NCBI RefSeq assembly: GCF_013087515.1
Contig: NZ_JABFCN010000023.1
Span: 62,001-126,000, forward strand
From: Rhizobium sophorae
GTDB taxonomy: Bacteria > Pseudomonadota > Alphaproteobacteria > Rhizobiales > Rhizobiaceae
Reading direction: 5' to 3'
DNA length: 64,000 bases
Part shown: piece by piece, positions 17,950 through 27,787 of the stretch
How positions within the stretch are numbered: the first letter of the stretch is position 1
How the letters are laid out: every line of letters begins with the position of its first letter
Notes under the pieces: model-generated
What the model saw: the letters and a program-made list of their open reading frames with translations, nothing else
What the model was told of the DNA's origin: nothing
The model's database searches: none
Program-made: the position numbers and the translations under genes

Positions 17950-19596
17950 TCAGGCCTCCAATATCGCGGGGAGCCGTTCGCGAAGCTCCTTTACCAGCAC
18001 GCGTTCATTTTCCGAGTAGTCGACCGGAACGTTCACCAGATGAACGCCGCCGCCTGAGAATGCCTCTTCGAGAACCTTTTTGAACTGGCCGATATCGTCG
18101 ACCCTGGTTCCCTTGGCGCCGTAGGATTCGGCATATTTCACGAAATCGGGATTGCCGAAGGTCATCCCGAAATCCGGGAACTCGTCCACCGCCTGCTTCC
18201 AGCGGATCATCCCGTAAGCATTGTCCTCGATGACAAGAACGACGAGGTTGAGCTTCAGCCGAACGGCGGTTTCGAGTTCCTGGGAGTTCATCATGAAGCC
18301 GCCATCGCCTGAGATCGCCATGACCCGCCGCTCCGGGTAGAGCATCGAGGCAACCATGGCAGACGGCAGCCCCGCTCCCATCGTTGCAAGAGCATTGTCG
18401 AGCAGCAGCGTGTTCGCCATTCGCGTGCGGTAGTTGCGGGCGAACCAGATCTTGTACATGCCGTTGTCGAGCGCCAGGATGCCATCATGCGGCATCACCT
18501 CTCTTATATCGTGAACCAGGCGCTGTGGCGTGAAGCGATCCTCCGTCGCCCGCGCGGCGATGCGCTCGAGAATGCGTTCCCGGAGATGAAGAAGCGCCTG
18601 CGCGTTCGGCAGCTTGCCCTCGAGGCGATCCGCCAGCGCCTTGAGCGAAGGGCCGATGTCGCCGATGACTTCGGATTGTGGGAAATAGACCTGCTCGACG
18701 GTCGCCGGCTGATATCCGACATGAACGACCTTCGGGCCGCCTTTGCCCATGATGAACGGTGGCTTCTCGATCGTGTCATGGCCGATCGTGATGATAAGGT
18801 CGGCCTGTTCGATGGCCTCGTGGACATAATCCCGCTCCGACAGCGCGGCGGTGCCCATATAAAGTTCGGTTCCGCCGGGAACCGTTCCCTTCCCCATCTG
18901 AGTGGTAAAGAACGGAATGCGCGTACGGATCACAAACTGGGCAATGTCGGAGGTCGAGCGGGGACGCGAGGCGGCGGCCCCGAACATCAGAAGCGGACGT
19001 TTGGCTGCGGCGATGAGGGCGGCAGCGCGATCGAGGGCCGCATCGCTTGCCGTCGGCAGTTCGAGCTGATGCGGCGCAATCAGCGCCACCTCCTGGCATT
19101 CCTCGGCCGCAATATCTTCCGGAAGCTCCAGATGCACCGGCCCCGGCCTTTCCTCCTGGGCGATGCGGAACGCCTCCCTGACCGTGGTCGGGATCATCTG
19201 CGGCGACACTATCTGCCTTGCGAGCTTGGTCAGCGGCTTCATCGACGCGACGACGTCGACCACCTGGAAACGCGCCTGGCGGGACGAGAGGATACCCTTC
19301 TGACCGGTTATCATCACCATCGGCATCGCACCGAGCAAGGCATAGGCGGCACCCGTCGAAAGGTTCAGAGCACCGGGCCCGAGCGTCGTCAGGCAGACGC
19401 CGGGCTTTCCAGTCAGGCGACCATAGGTCGCGGCCATGAAGGCCGCCGCCTGTTCGTGTCGGGTGAGGACGAGTTCAATCGACGACTTGCGGATGGATTC
19501 GACGACGTCGAGATTCTCTTCGCCGGGAATGCCGAAGATGCGCTCGACACCTTCGTTCTCAAGCGCTGCCACTAGAAGATCGGAGCCTTTGGTCAT
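17950..19596 (-). CDS. Acetolactate-synthase-like thiamine-pyrophosphate enzyme
   Basis: From ATG 19596 (MTKGSDLLVAALENEGVERIFGIPGEE) the product is 548 aa, a standard ThDP enzyme. The catalytic glutamate is in RHEQAAAFMAATYGRLTGKPG, and the ThDP/Mg motif is GDGGFMMN followed by the expected second Asn (DNAYGM). The family joins two pyruvates to give acetolactate, with related members acting on other 2-oxo acids. No small regulatory subunit (ilvH) lies next to it, so it is probably a stand-alone catabolic type rather than part of branched-chain amino-acid synthesis. The open frame extends to 19794 into the next gene; I reject that extension. Confidence 0.75.
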   Translation of the reverse strand: MTKGSDLLVAALENEGVERIFGIPGEENLDVVESIRKSSIELVLTRHEQAAAFMAATYGRLTGKPGVCLTTLGPGALNLSTGAAYALLGAMPMVMITGQKGILSSRQARFQVVDVVASMKPLTKLARQIVSPQMIPTTVREAFRIAQEERPGPVHLELPEDIAAEECQEVALIAPHQLELPTASDAALDRAAALIAAAKRPLLMFGAAASRPRSTSDIAQFVIRTRIPFFTTQMGKGTVPGGTELYMGTAALSERDYVHEAIEQADLIITIGHDTIEKPPFIMGKGGPKVVHVGYQPATVEQVYFPQSEVIGDIGPSLKALADRLEGKLPNAQALLHLRERILERIAARATEDRFTPQRLVHDIREVMPHDGILALDNGMYKIWFARNYRTRMANTLLLDNALATMGAGLPSAMVASMLYPERRVMAISGDGGFMMNSQELETAVRLKLNLVVLVIEDNAYGMIRWKQAVDEFPDFGMTFGNPDFVKYAESYGAKGTRVDDIGQFKKVLEEAFSGGGVHLVNVPVDYSENERVLVKELRERLPAILEA

Positions 19597-19732
19597 GGAT
19601 CGTTGCCCGTGCTGTTTGGTTCGAGGCTTCCAGAAAGGAAGGCCCCTCGAAGATATGTTCTTTTCCGGGCCTGTCCATGCGTTCGGCGGCATCGGCGGCT
19701 TTTCGGTGGTCGCACGATGAAATCGTCGATGT

Positions 19733-20728
19733 TCAGCCACAGTTCCAGCTTGATTTTGGACTGTGACGGGTACTTGCGACGTCATTGAGCGCAATTGGCT
19801 GATATGGACGTCCCCAAGCGCTCCCTGAGAATGAAGTTCGCAGGAGTACTGCGGGTATTCGTAGCCAGCGCTCAGTCGAAAAATACGTCTTGGTCTTCAC
19901 CTGCGAACTTGAAGTCGCCTTAAGACCAAGAACAAAATTAAAGATATTTGCGCTGCCTGCTTCGCGCGTGAAGCTGAGATAGGACCCGAATCGTTCGTAT
20001 TCGACATTTCGAAGGTTTTGGATCGAGGCAAGAGTATCTTCGAAATCACGCCAGCAGGCCTGCTTCACAATGATCTCGAAAATGCGCAGGACGGCCGGGG
20101 CGAGACGTCCCTGAGCGTCGGTCGTCGGCCCAATGATCTTGGCGCGGATCTCAACAATATCGCCCATTTCATCTCCACGAACCTTAAGGAAGGTTGAGCT
20201 GAGGGGACGCACCTCGTCCCGTTCGTAGATGCGCTGAAAATAACATTCATAGCTGCGATTTCGCATCGATGCGGCTTTCCATTCGCTCATCTCGATGCCG
20301 GCCCCTCGAAGAGCACCGCAAATATTCGGCCCCGAGACGCGCCACATCCGCAGAAACTGACTTGCCAATTCCAGCTTCGGGACCTCGATCAGCTGCAGCG
20401 ATATCGACGTCGGCGGGAGGGAAGAAGGAGCTTCCGGATCGGGGCGGGCGGCTATGCCAGAAGATCGGGCAGCCTTATTGAGAGCTCGATTTTCAAAGAC
20501 CCCGACCGGATCTTCGAGGTGGTGGACTTGACGATAAAAAACAACCATGCCTGCAAGAAGCAAAACAGATATCAAAAGCCCCGCCCAAAGCAGAGACCAG
20601 CCGTTTCTCGGCAATGGGAAATTCCGGTTCCAAAGTGGGCTGTCGCGAGGAGGATCGACTGCTGATAGCACTTTATCCACGGCGCGACCCCACAAGCAAA
20701 ATAGGAGCGGCTGCGAGTTCGAACTCAA
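19733..20728 (-). CDS. Rhizobial hypothetical membrane-anchored protein
   Basis: The 331-aa product has one membrane segment at residues about 43-65 (GWSLLWAGLLISVLLLAGMVV) and a long extracytoplasmic portion without a motif I know. Four cysteines and the segment SYECYFQRIYERDEVRPLSS stand out. The last 40 residues are Ser/Arg/Pro-rich and may lie beyond a lost stop, so the C terminus is doubtful. I cannot assign a function. It is separated by 136 bases from the acetolactate-synthase-like gene on the same strand. Confidence 0.55.
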   Translation of the reverse strand: MSSNSQPLLFCLWGRAVDKVLSAVDPPRDSPLWNRNFPLPRNGWSLLWAGLLISVLLLAGMVVFYRQVHHLEDPVGVFENRALNKAARSSGIAARPDPEAPSSLPPTSISLQLIEVPKLELASQFLRMWRVSGPNICGALRGAGIEMSEWKAASMRNRSYECYFQRIYERDEVRPLSSTFLKVRGDEMGDIVEIRAKIIGPTTDAQGRLAPAVLRIFEIIVKQACWRDFEDTLASIQNLRNVEYERFGSYLSFTREAGSANIFNFVLGLKATSSSQVKTKTYFSTERWLRIPAVLLRTSFSGSAWGRPYQPIALNDVASTRHSPKSSWNCG

Positions 20729-21019
20729 TCAACCTCGATCCTATTTGCGACCCACCCGCGTCGGTCGGCGCTTGGACCGATCAGCCCCTGCTGGCGACTC
20801 CTTCTAAGGTGAGCGACGGATGTGAAAAACGGTATAGTCTGTCCGACTCACCTTCGATACTGTAAGTGTGAAGTTGCGTTTGTCGAGCGTCAAGCGGCAA
20901 TCCCAGTGGACGGCGTTCGCCCTCTAAAATTGGTGCGGAAGAGCGCACGGGCGGCCGACAACTGCACTGGCCCAGCATTGTGATCCAGCCCGTCAAGGAA
21001 GTGCTCGCCCGCCCGATGA
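20729..21019. other. Intergenic region upstream of the hypothetical gene
   Basis: These 291 bases should carry the promoter of the leftward hypothetical gene and the 3' end of the prc transcript. An 8-bp inverted repeat AAGGTGAG/CTCACCTT spans 20806-20854 with a 33-base spacer. I see no intrinsic terminator for prc. Confidence 0.35.
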
Positions 21020-23134
21020 TTATTTTCCGTCCGTGTTTCCCGATTGTTTTGCGGCTGCCTTGAGCACGCCTTCCTGCAGATCCGCCTCGTCTGCAAGAAT
21101 GGCGGCGGCCTCGTTCAGCAAGACGTCTTTTGCATTCTTGCGGGCATTCTCGATGGCAATATCGGCACTCAGGCTGCGCTCGCCTGCCTCCAGGCCGTCA
21201 TCTCCAAGATCCTCGCCATCCCCTGCTTCCGCTCGATCCTTGAACCGTTTCTCGCGAGCCGTCGCTTCTTTGCGACGTTCGGCTTCATTGAGGGAAACGA
21301 CCCCTTTTTCGCGCTGCGCCTTGAGGTCGGCAATGTCTTTTATCAGGCGTTGGAAGTCCGGATCGCTCTCAACCCGCGCATCATGGCGGCTTTGTAATGT
21401 CGGCAGCAACGTCGTGACGTTGTCGACAGCCGTGTACTTTGCAGGTTTAATCTGCGCCCACGGCAGGGCATTGTCATAACTGGTCTCGCCGAAGCTCTTC
21501 GGATCGAAAAGTCCTGGCAAGCTGATATCGGGCGTCACGCCGTGCAACTGCGTCGTACCGCCGTTGACCCGGAAAAACTGGGCAATCGTTACCTTTAGCT
21601 CCCCCAACTCGGGTTTGCTGTTGCGGACGATCCGGTCGAGATCGACGACGGTCTGAACGGTGCCCTTCCCGAAACTGGGTTCGCCGACGATCACGCCGCG
21701 GCCGTAATCCTGGATTGCCGCGGCAAAAATCTCCGAAGCCGACGCCGACCCGCGATTGATCAGGACACCCACCGGGCCTGTCCAAACAGGCGCTGCAAGC
21801 TCCGAGCTCCTGACCTCGACCTTGCCATCGCTGCCGCGTTGCTGAACGACCGGACCATTGCCGATGAACAGGCCAGTCAAATCGATCGCCTCGTCCAACG
21901 AGCCGCCGCCGTTGTTGCGCAGGTCGATGAGAACGCTGTCGACCTTTTCTTGGCTCAGCTCGCCGAGAAGCTTGGCGACATCGCGGCTGGCGCTCTTGTA
22001 ATCCTTGTCTCCTTTGCGCTTGGCTTCAAAATCCTCATAGAATACCGGCAGGGTAATGATCCCGATTTTACGCGTGGCGTCGCCCGCTTTTACGGACAAC
22101 ACAGTCTTCCTGGCGGCCTGCTTGTCGAGACTGATCTTATCGCGCACCAGGCTGATGACGCGATGCGTGGCATCAGCTCCGGCATCTGCCGGCAGGATGT
22201 CCAAACGCACGATCGAACCTTTTTTCCCGCGTATCATCTGCACGACTTCATCAAGGCGCGTGCCCACCACGTCCTTGATCGCGCCGTCCTTGCCTTGACC
22301 GACGCCGGTAATGCGGTCTCCGACCGAGAGCTTGCCGGACAGCTGTGCCGGTCCGCCCGGCACGAGCTCGCGGATCGTCGTGTAGTCGTCGCGCTCCTGC
22401 AGAACCGCACCGATACCAAACAGCGAAAGCTTCATCGAGACATTGAAGTCGGCTGAAGCGGCCGTACCGAAATAGTCCGTGTGCGGATCGATCGACGTTG
22501 CGTAGGCGTCCATGAACGATTGGAAAACGTCGTCGCTTTTGAACTTGTAAGCGCGCTCGAGTGTGTTTTCATAACGTTTGTCGAGTGTTTCTCGAATGGC
22601 CGCGTCGTTTTGGCCGCCCAGTTTCAACCGCAACCAGTCGCTCTTGACGCGCTTGCGCCAAAGCTCATTGCTCTCGGCCTCCGACTGCGGCCACGGCGCT
22701 TTATCGCGCAGCACCGGATAATTTTCCTGCGCGCTGAAATCGAAGCCCTGTTTAAGCAGGTTGCGCGCATAGTTCATGCGGTCGACAACGCGCTGCTGAT
22801 ACGCTTTGAAGATCGCAAACGGGATCTTCAAGTCTCTCTCCTCGATGGCATCATCGATCTCGCTGCGGTCGGACATGAATCCGTCGATGTCGGCTTGCAG
22901 GAAGAGCATGCGGTCCGGATCAAGTGACTTGATGAACCCATCCATGATCCTGGCCGACAAGGCGTCGTCGAGTGGGACGGGCTTGTAGCTATACCGCGAA
23001 AGAAATTGCGCGCTCAACTCGGCGGCTTGCGCCTGTCGCTTTAGAGGCGCCAGTGCAGGCGGTGATGCAACTTCAGCATATGCGGACTGTGCAATTGCAA
23101 GAAATGCACCAAGGAAAAAGTAGGCTATGCGCAT
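21020..23134 (-). CDS. prc: Tail-specific C-terminal processing protease
   Basis: At 704 aa it is of the long Prc/Tsp class rather than the short CtpA class. Residues 1-20 are a signal peptide (FFLGAFLAIAQSAYA), so it works in the periplasm. A PDZ domain lies at about 235-320, the S41 core at about 350-530, and a Prc-type C-terminal region follows. The catalytic Ser is in RGSASASEIF (Ser465 by alignment spacing) and the Lys in GEPSFGKGTVQ (Lys490), the same 25-residue spacing as in E. coli Prc. It degrades periplasmic proteins from their C termini and trims cell-wall enzymes. The gene stands alone. Confidence 0.88.
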   Translation of the reverse strand: MRIAYFFLGAFLAIAQSAYAEVASPPALAPLKRQAQAAELSAQFLSRYSYKPVPLDDALSARIMDGFIKSLDPDRMLFLQADIDGFMSDRSEIDDAIEERDLKIPFAIFKAYQQRVVDRMNYARNLLKQGFDFSAQENYPVLRDKAPWPQSEAESNELWRKRVKSDWLRLKLGGQNDAAIRETLDKRYENTLERAYKFKSDDVFQSFMDAYATSIDPHTDYFGTAASADFNVSMKLSLFGIGAVLQERDDYTTIRELVPGGPAQLSGKLSVGDRITGVGQGKDGAIKDVVGTRLDEVVQMIRGKKGSIVRLDILPADAGADATHRVISLVRDKISLDKQAARKTVLSVKAGDATRKIGIITLPVFYEDFEAKRKGDKDYKSASRDVAKLLGELSQEKVDSVLIDLRNNGGGSLDEAIDLTGLFIGNGPVVQQRGSDGKVEVRSSELAAPVWTGPVGVLINRGSASASEIFAAAIQDYGRGVIVGEPSFGKGTVQTVVDLDRIVRNSKPELGELKVTIAQFFRVNGGTTQLHGVTPDISLPGLFDPKSFGETSYDNALPWAQIKPAKYTAVDNVTTLLPTLQSRHDARVESDPDFQRLIKDIADLKAQREKGVVSLNEAERRKEATAREKRFKDRAEAGDGEDLGDDGLEAGERSLSADIAIENARKNAKDVLLNEAAAILADEADLQEGVLKAAAKQSGNTDGK

Positions 23135-23281
23135 TCAGCGTTGATCCAATTCTTCATGCCGAGTGTCGATGTGCGATCTATGTGACGCAATCATGGTTTT
23201 TTGGCAACCAAATGGCAAACGACACAGTTTGCAAAGCTGCGGACATATCCGGCACGTGGTTGGCGTCTCCGCAGCCGGCGC

Positions 23282-23770
23282 TCAATCCGCCTGCACGTCT
23301 TGCCAGGAATCGAATGTCGCAGCCTGACCGCGACGGCATCCGCTGCGGTCGACAAGATCCCAGACGATGGCTTTTTCGATATAGAAACGCCGCCCCGACT
23401 TGGCGATGCGAAGTCCACGGTAGTCGGCGATAAAGCCATTCGCCGCCACGGCATTCAAAAGTCTCTCACGTTCCGCGCGATTGGGCGCCTCCGCCGAAAG
23501 ACGCGATGGCAAAGTGATGAACTCGTCCCGTGAATATTCGAAGCAGGCCTGGGCCGCGCGGTTTGCGTAGATGAAGCGCGGATCGGCGTCGGTGTTGTGG
23601 GCAAGGACAACTGCCGGTGACCGGTCGTAAAGCCATTCGGCGCCTTGGCTTTCCGGCGCCAGACGCCGTCCTACGCTTCGTTCGAAGCTTTCTGCCATCA
23701 GTGCGTAAAATTCGGGGTCGTATGACAGGTCGAGGCCGGCGTCGTTGTAGTTGGCAATCATGCTGCGCAT
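23282..23770 (-). CDS. MEKHLA (PAS-like) domain protein
   Basis: The 162-aa protein is almost wholly a MEKHLA domain, a PAS-like fold: FYALMAESFERSVGRRL, PRFIYANRAAQACFEYSRDEFITLPSRLSAEAPNR split across residues 60-100, then DYRGLRIAKSGRRF and GQAATF. These are small cytoplasmic proteins found mainly in bacteria and as a plant domain; their ligand is not known. It lies 90 bases from the amidohydrolase gene and appears to be a single-gene unit. Confidence 0.75.
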   Translation of the reverse strand: MRSMIANYNDAGLDLSYDPEFYALMAESFERSVGRRLAPESQGAEWLYDRSPAVVLAHNTDADPRFIYANRAAQACFEYSRDEFITLPSRLSAEAPNRAERERLLNAVAANGFIADYRGLRIAKSGRRFYIEKAIVWDLVDRSGCRRGQAATFDSWQDVQAD

Positions 23771-23860
23771 CCTGGATAGCGGCGAGAAATGTCGAAAATA
23801 ATGTTCTCGCTTGAAAGGCTAGCTCCAAATGCGACGCGGTCAAGCTGGGCGATCGGGACT

Positions 23861-25051
23861 TCAGGCGTCGTCCTGGAGGTAGCGTTCCGCGAGCCTAGCC
23901 CACATTGCCGCGCCGACCGTCAGGCTGGCATCGGCGAAGTCATATTTGGCGCTGTGCAGGATAGCGGAATTCATGCCATTGCCGAGACGCAGGAAGCTGC
24001 CCGGCTTGTGCTCGAGAAAGTGCGAGAAATCCTCGCTACCCGGAATGAGCGGGCACGTCGCAACCTTGTCTTCGCCGACCAGTTCCATCGCGACGATCCG
24101 GGCAAAATCCGTCTCATCAGGCGAATTGACGACAACAGGATTGCCGCGATCGTAGTCGATCACGAGGGAAGCATTGTGCCCTTCTGTCACCGAGCGGGCG
24201 AGCTTGGTGATGCGTTCCTGCAGGAGGTCGCGAATGCCAGGCTCGAAGGAGCGCACGCTCAATGCGAGCTTGGCATATTCCGGAATGACGTTGACTGCAT
24301 CGCCGGCATGGATCGTGCCGACGGTGATGACCGCCGTCTGGGTCGGATCGAGGTTGCGCGAGATGATGGTCTGCAGCGAGACGACGAGGTTGCACGCCAC
24401 GACCACGGGATCGATGGACAGGTGCGGCCGCGAGGCGTGGCCGCCTTTGCCCTTGATCGTAATCTCGACGGTATCCGACGCCGCCATCATCGGGCCGGAT
24501 CGCAGCAGGATGGTGCCTTCGGGAGCGCCGGGATGGTTGTGGAGGCCAAAGATGGCGTCGAAGGGAAACCGCTCGAACAGACCGTCGGCGATCATCGCCT
24601 GGGCGCCGCTATTCTTGCTCGCCTCTTCAGCCGGCTGGAAGATTAGCGTCACCGTGCCGTTGAAGCGGCGGGTGCGGGCGAGATATTCGGCTGCGCCGAG
24701 CAGCACGGTCGTGTGGCCGTCATGACCGCAGGCATGCATCTTGCCGGGGGTGCCGCTGGCATAGGCAAGTCCGGTTTCCTCGACGATCGGCAGCGCATCC
24801 ATATCGGCGCGGATGGCGATGCCCTTGCTGCCCTTGCCTGCGCTGAGCCGGGCGACAACGCCATGACCGCCGACATTGCGGGTCACGTCATACCCCCAGC
24901 CTTCCAGCTTTTCGGCGACATACCTCGCTGTTTCCGCTTCTTCGAAGGAGAGTTCCGGATGGGCGTGCAGGTACTGGCGGGTCGCCTTCAGCTCTGCCTC
25001 CATGGCTTCGAAGTCGGAAACGCGGGCATAGGCATTGTCGAGCGTGGGCAT
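23861..25051 (-). CDS. M20-family amidohydrolase (hippurate hydrolase/N-acyl-amino-acid deacylase-like)
   Basis: From ATG 25051 (MPTLDNAYARVSDFEAM) the protein is 396 aa. It shows the M20D metal and catalytic motifs: RADMDALPI, GKMHACGHDGH (metal ligands Cys/His), QPAEE, FGLHNHP, and a C-terminal segment GSEDFSHF. Members remove acyl groups from amino acids or from auxin conjugates. It is the last gene of a leftward operon with an amino-acid-type ABC importer, so it probably deacylates the imported compound in the cytoplasm. The open frame continues upstream over the ATPase gene, but that part is not homologous. Confidence 0.85.
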   Translation of the reverse strand: MPTLDNAYARVSDFEAMEAELKATRQYLHAHPELSFEEAETARYVAEKLEGWGYDVTRNVGGHGVVARLSAGKGSKGIAIRADMDALPIVEETGLAYASGTPGKMHACGHDGHTTVLLGAAEYLARTRRFNGTVTLIFQPAEEASKNSGAQAMIADGLFERFPFDAIFGLHNHPGAPEGTILLRSGPMMAASDTVEITIKGKGGHASRPHLSIDPVVVACNLVVSLQTIISRNLDPTQTAVITVGTIHAGDAVNVIPEYAKLALSVRSFEPGIRDLLQERITKLARSVTEGHNASLVIDYDRGNPVVVNSPDETDFARIVAMELVGEDKVATCPLIPGSEDFSHFLEHKPGSFLRLGNGMNSAILHSAKYDFADASLTVGAAMWARLAERYLQDDA

Positions 25052-25121
25052 GAAAACATCCAGTCTTGATCGAAAAGGGCGATTGCTCCGGCCCGAAGGT
25101 CGAAGCAGAAGCTGACACCAG

Positions 25122-25901
25122 TCAGAGAAAACGGGCGAGAAAAGCCTGGGTCCGGGGATGTTGCGGATTGCCGAGGACATCCTCGGGCTTGCCCATCTCG
25201 ACGACACTGCCGCCGTCCATGAACACGACCCGATCGGCCGCTTCACGGGCGAAACCGATCTCGTGGGTCACGACGATCATCGTCAGGCCCTGTTTGGCCA
25301 GATCGCGCATGGTGGAGAGAACTTCGCCGACCAGTTCCGGGTCGAGCGCCGAGGTGGGCTCATCGAACAGCATCAGCTTCGGCTTGATCGCCAGGGCACG
25401 GGCGATGGCGACGCGCTGCTGTTGCCCGCCGGAGAGCTGACGGGGATAGCTACCCGCCTTTTCCGACAGCCCCACCCGCTCCAAAAGCCGCAGGGCGTTC
25501 TCGGTCGCGGCCGTGCGGCTTTCTCCGTGTACGCCGATCGGAGCCTCGACGATGTTCTGCAGCACCGTCATATGCGGATAGAGATTGAACTGCTGGAACA
25601 CCATGCCGATCTTGCGCCGCTGGCTGGCGATCCCGTTGCTGGACAGCTTTTCCAGCCGGTCTTTGCGAAGGCGATAGCCGATCTGTTCGCCATCGACTTC
25701 GATGAACCCCTTGTTGATCGCCTCGAGATGGTTGATGCAGCGCAGGAAGGTCGATTTTCCCGACCCGGACGGGCCAAGCACGACGACGACTTCACCCGGC
25801 ATGACGTCGAGGTCGATCCCCTTCAGCACTTCGAGCTGGTCGAAGGATTTGTGGACGTTGCGGGCTCTGACGAGAGGCTTTGCAATTTCGGCAGCGGTCA
25901 A
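25122..25901 (-). CDS. Amino-acid ABC transporter ATPase (HisP/GlnQ-type)
   Basis: The protein is 259 aa. Walker A is GPSGSGKST, the Q-loop [12 protein letters not shown], the signature LSGGQQQR, Walker [15 protein letters not shown], and the switch His in VTHEIGFA. I place the start at TTG 25901: GAGGAGG lies seven bases upstream and the codon overlaps the permease stop (TTGA). A frame open as far as 26489 lies inside the permease gene and is not coding. It energises uptake of a polar amino acid or derivative. Confidence 0.88.
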   Translation of the reverse strand: MTAAEIAKPLVRARNVHKSFDQLEVLKGIDLDVMPGEVVVVLGPSGSGKSTFLRCINHLEAINKGFIEVDGEQIGYRLRKDRLEKLSSNGIASQRRKIGMVFQQFNLYPHMTVLQNIVEAPIGVHGESRTAATENALRLLERVGLSEKAGSYPRQLSGGQQQRVAIARALAIKPKLMLFDEPTSALDPELVGEVLSTMRDLAKQGLTMIVVTHEIGFAREAADRVVFMDGGSVVEMGKPEDVLGNPQHPRTQAFLARFL

Positions 25902-26827
25902 TGGCTTGCCTCCTCGACAAGGGTCTCGGATTTGGCGGCAGCGGCGGTGTTGCGCCGTTCGCTGCGACCGTAATACGCCTCGATATAGCTCTGGCCCAGA
26001 TTGAGGATGGAGGTGATGAAGAGATACCAGAGGACCGCGACCAGCAGCATCGGCACGATCTCGAAGGTGCGATTGTAGATCGACTGGACGGAATAGAGCA
26101 GATCGGCCATGGCGATGACGCTGACGAGCGACGTCGCCTTGATCATGCTGATCAGCTGGTTGCCAGTCGGCGGCACGATCGAGCGCATCGCCTGCGGAAT
26201 GATGATCCGCCACAGTGCCCTTGCCTTGGTCATGCCGAAGGCTTCCGCCGTCTCGAACTGGCCGCGATCGACCGAGAGCAGGCCGCCGCGAATGATTTCG
26301 GCCATATAGGCCGCTTCGTTCAAGGCAAGGCCAACGATCGCCGCCGTCATCGGCGTGATCACCGAATTGGTCTCCCAGCTGGCGAGCGTCGGGCCGAACG
26401 GAATGGCGATCGAAAGTTCGGGGAAGAGGGTCGAGAGATTGTACCAGAAGATCAGCTGCACCAGGAGCGGCGTGCCGCGAAAGAACCAAATGAACAGCGA
26501 CGCCAGCGAACGTGCGAGCCGGTCATTCGACAGCCGGGCGATCGCCAGTCCGAGGCCGAGAACGATGCCGATGGCCATCGCAACCACCGTCAGGCCCAGG
26601 CTGACGTAAAGGCCGTTGATGACAGTCGGATCGAAGAAATAGGCCGCGACGACAGGCCAGCCGAAATTCTCGTTATGGGCGACGATCCACAGGAAGTTCG
26701 CGGCGATCAGGAGCACGGCCACCCATAGGACGAGCCGGCCCGTTTGAAAGGGCTTGTGGGCATGGGCAACGTCCCGGAAGTCTGCACCGCCCAAAGGCGG
26801 CGCAGCAGTCGTGCGGTCATTGCTCAT
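25898..26827 (-). CDS. Amino-acid ABC transporter permease (HisM-type)
   Basis: The 309-aa protein has an N-terminal extension and then the His/Glu/Gln-type permease domain with about five membrane segments. The family hallmark is present ([14 protein letters not shown], and the EAA-like loop [21 protein letters not shown]). It begins within the stop of the binding-protein gene and its own stop overlaps the ATPase start. A single permease gene suggests a homodimeric channel. Confidence 0.88.
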   Translation of the reverse strand: MSNDRTTAAPPLGGADFRDVAHAHKPFQTGRLVLWVAVLLIAANFLWIVAHNENFGWPVVAAYFFDPTVINGLYVSLGLTVVAMAIGIVLGLGLAIARLSNDRLARSLASLFIWFFRGTPLLVQLIFWYNLSTLFPELSIAIPFGPTLASWETNSVITPMTAAIVGLALNEAAYMAEIIRGGLLSVDRGQFETAEAFGMTKARALWRIIIPQAMRSIVPPTGNQLISMIKATSLVSVIAMADLLYSVQSIYNRTFEIVPMLLVAVLWYLFITSILNLGQSYIEAYYGRSERRNTAAAAKSETLVEEASH

Positions 26828-27714
26828 TTCGGCAGGGCTCCACCAAGATTGATGCCGGGCTGCTTGATCATGTTGTTCTCAAGACCCCACTTCTTCATGA
26901 TGGCGGCATAGGCGCCGTTATCCATCAACGCCTTGATCGAGTCGAGCAGAACGGGGCCGAGCGGCGAGCCTTTCGGCACGACGGCGCCCTGATAGAGATC
27001 GTCGAAGCCGTTCTTCTGGCCGACGCCGCTCAGTTCCAGCTGGCCGTTTGCCTGAGACACGAAATAAGTCAACGGCGCCTGCGACGAGAAGAAGGCATCG
27101 GCGCGTTTGGAGCGGACCGCCAGGATCGAGCTCGGCTGGTCGGTATAGGACTGCACTTCGGGCGCCAGCTTGCTCGCCGCCTTGCATTTTTCGACCTGGG
27201 CCTGGATCACCTTTTCGGCGGAGCCGCCGGCCATGACGGCGATGCGATTGCCGCAGGCGCTGTCGAGCGAGGTGATGGCCTTCGGATTGCCCTTCTGGAC
27301 GGAGAAGACCACGTATTCCTGAACCCAGTCGATGAAATCATTGGCCTCTTCACGGGTCTTGAAGTCACCGATCGGGCCGAAGGCGAACTGGTATCGGCCG
27401 GAATTGATGCCGGCGAGCAACGCGCTCAACCCGCTGACGGTTTCGTGCTCGATCTCGACGCCGAGCATCTGGCCGATCGCATCGGTCAGATCAGCGCTGG
27501 CGCCGGTCAATTTTGTACCGGTGACGATCTCATAGGGAGGAAAGGAACCGTTGTTGACGGAGATCATCTTGCCGTCCGTGCGGATCTTCTCCGGCAGGCG
27601 GGCGCGAAGAGCGTCGTTGACGGTCTGCTTTGGTACGGCTGCCTCCTGAGCGAAGACCGAAGTCGTCATCATCAGACCCAGCAGGGCGGCGGAAGCGATC
27701 AGTTTCGAATGCAT
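26824..27714 (-). CDS. Amino-acid-type ABC transporter substrate-binding protein
   Basis: From ATG 27714, with GGGGAA upstream, the protein is 296 aa with a signal peptide (residues 1-22, LLGLMMTTSVFAQ). It belongs to the family-3 solute-binding proteins (NNGSFPPYEIV, SGLSALLAGINSGRYQFAFGPIGDF, two cysteines at SACGNRI and VEKCKAA that could form a disulfide). It captures the ligand in the periplasm for the permease and ATPase encoded next. Confidence 0.85.
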   Translation of the reverse strand: MHSKLIASAALLGLMMTTSVFAQEAAVPKQTVNDALRARLPEKIRTDGKMISVNNGSFPPYEIVTGTKLTGASADLTDAIGQMLGVEIEHETVSGLSALLAGINSGRYQFAFGPIGDFKTREEANDFIDWVQEYVVFSVQKGNPKAITSLDSACGNRIAVMAGGSAEKVIQAQVEKCKAASKLAPEVQSYTDQPSSILAVRSKRADAFFSSQAPLTYFVSQANGQLELSGVGQKNGFDDLYQGAVVPKGSPLGPVLLDSIKALMDNGAYAAIMKKWGLENNMIKQPGINLGGALPK

Positions 27715-27787
27715 GTCATTCCCCTTTTTGGTTTTGCGAAAATAGTAATTCAACGATGAGGCCTGCGAGAGTTTCACCGGGCTTTGT

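Noticed and set aside
18487..19575. Open frame of 362 codons opposite the acetolactate-synthase-like gene
   Set aside because: Antisense artefact; the thiamine enzyme motifs are on the minus strand.
20806..20854. AAGGTGAG/CTCACCTT inverted repeat upstream of the hypothetical membrane protein
   Set aside because: Only 8 bp with a 33-base spacer, no linked regulator, and far from the start codon; too weak to call an operator.
25902..26489. In-frame N-terminal extension of the amino-acid ABC ATPase over the permease gene
   Set aside because: TTG 25901 has GAGGAGG at ideal spacing and the extension is permease sequence in the wrong frame.
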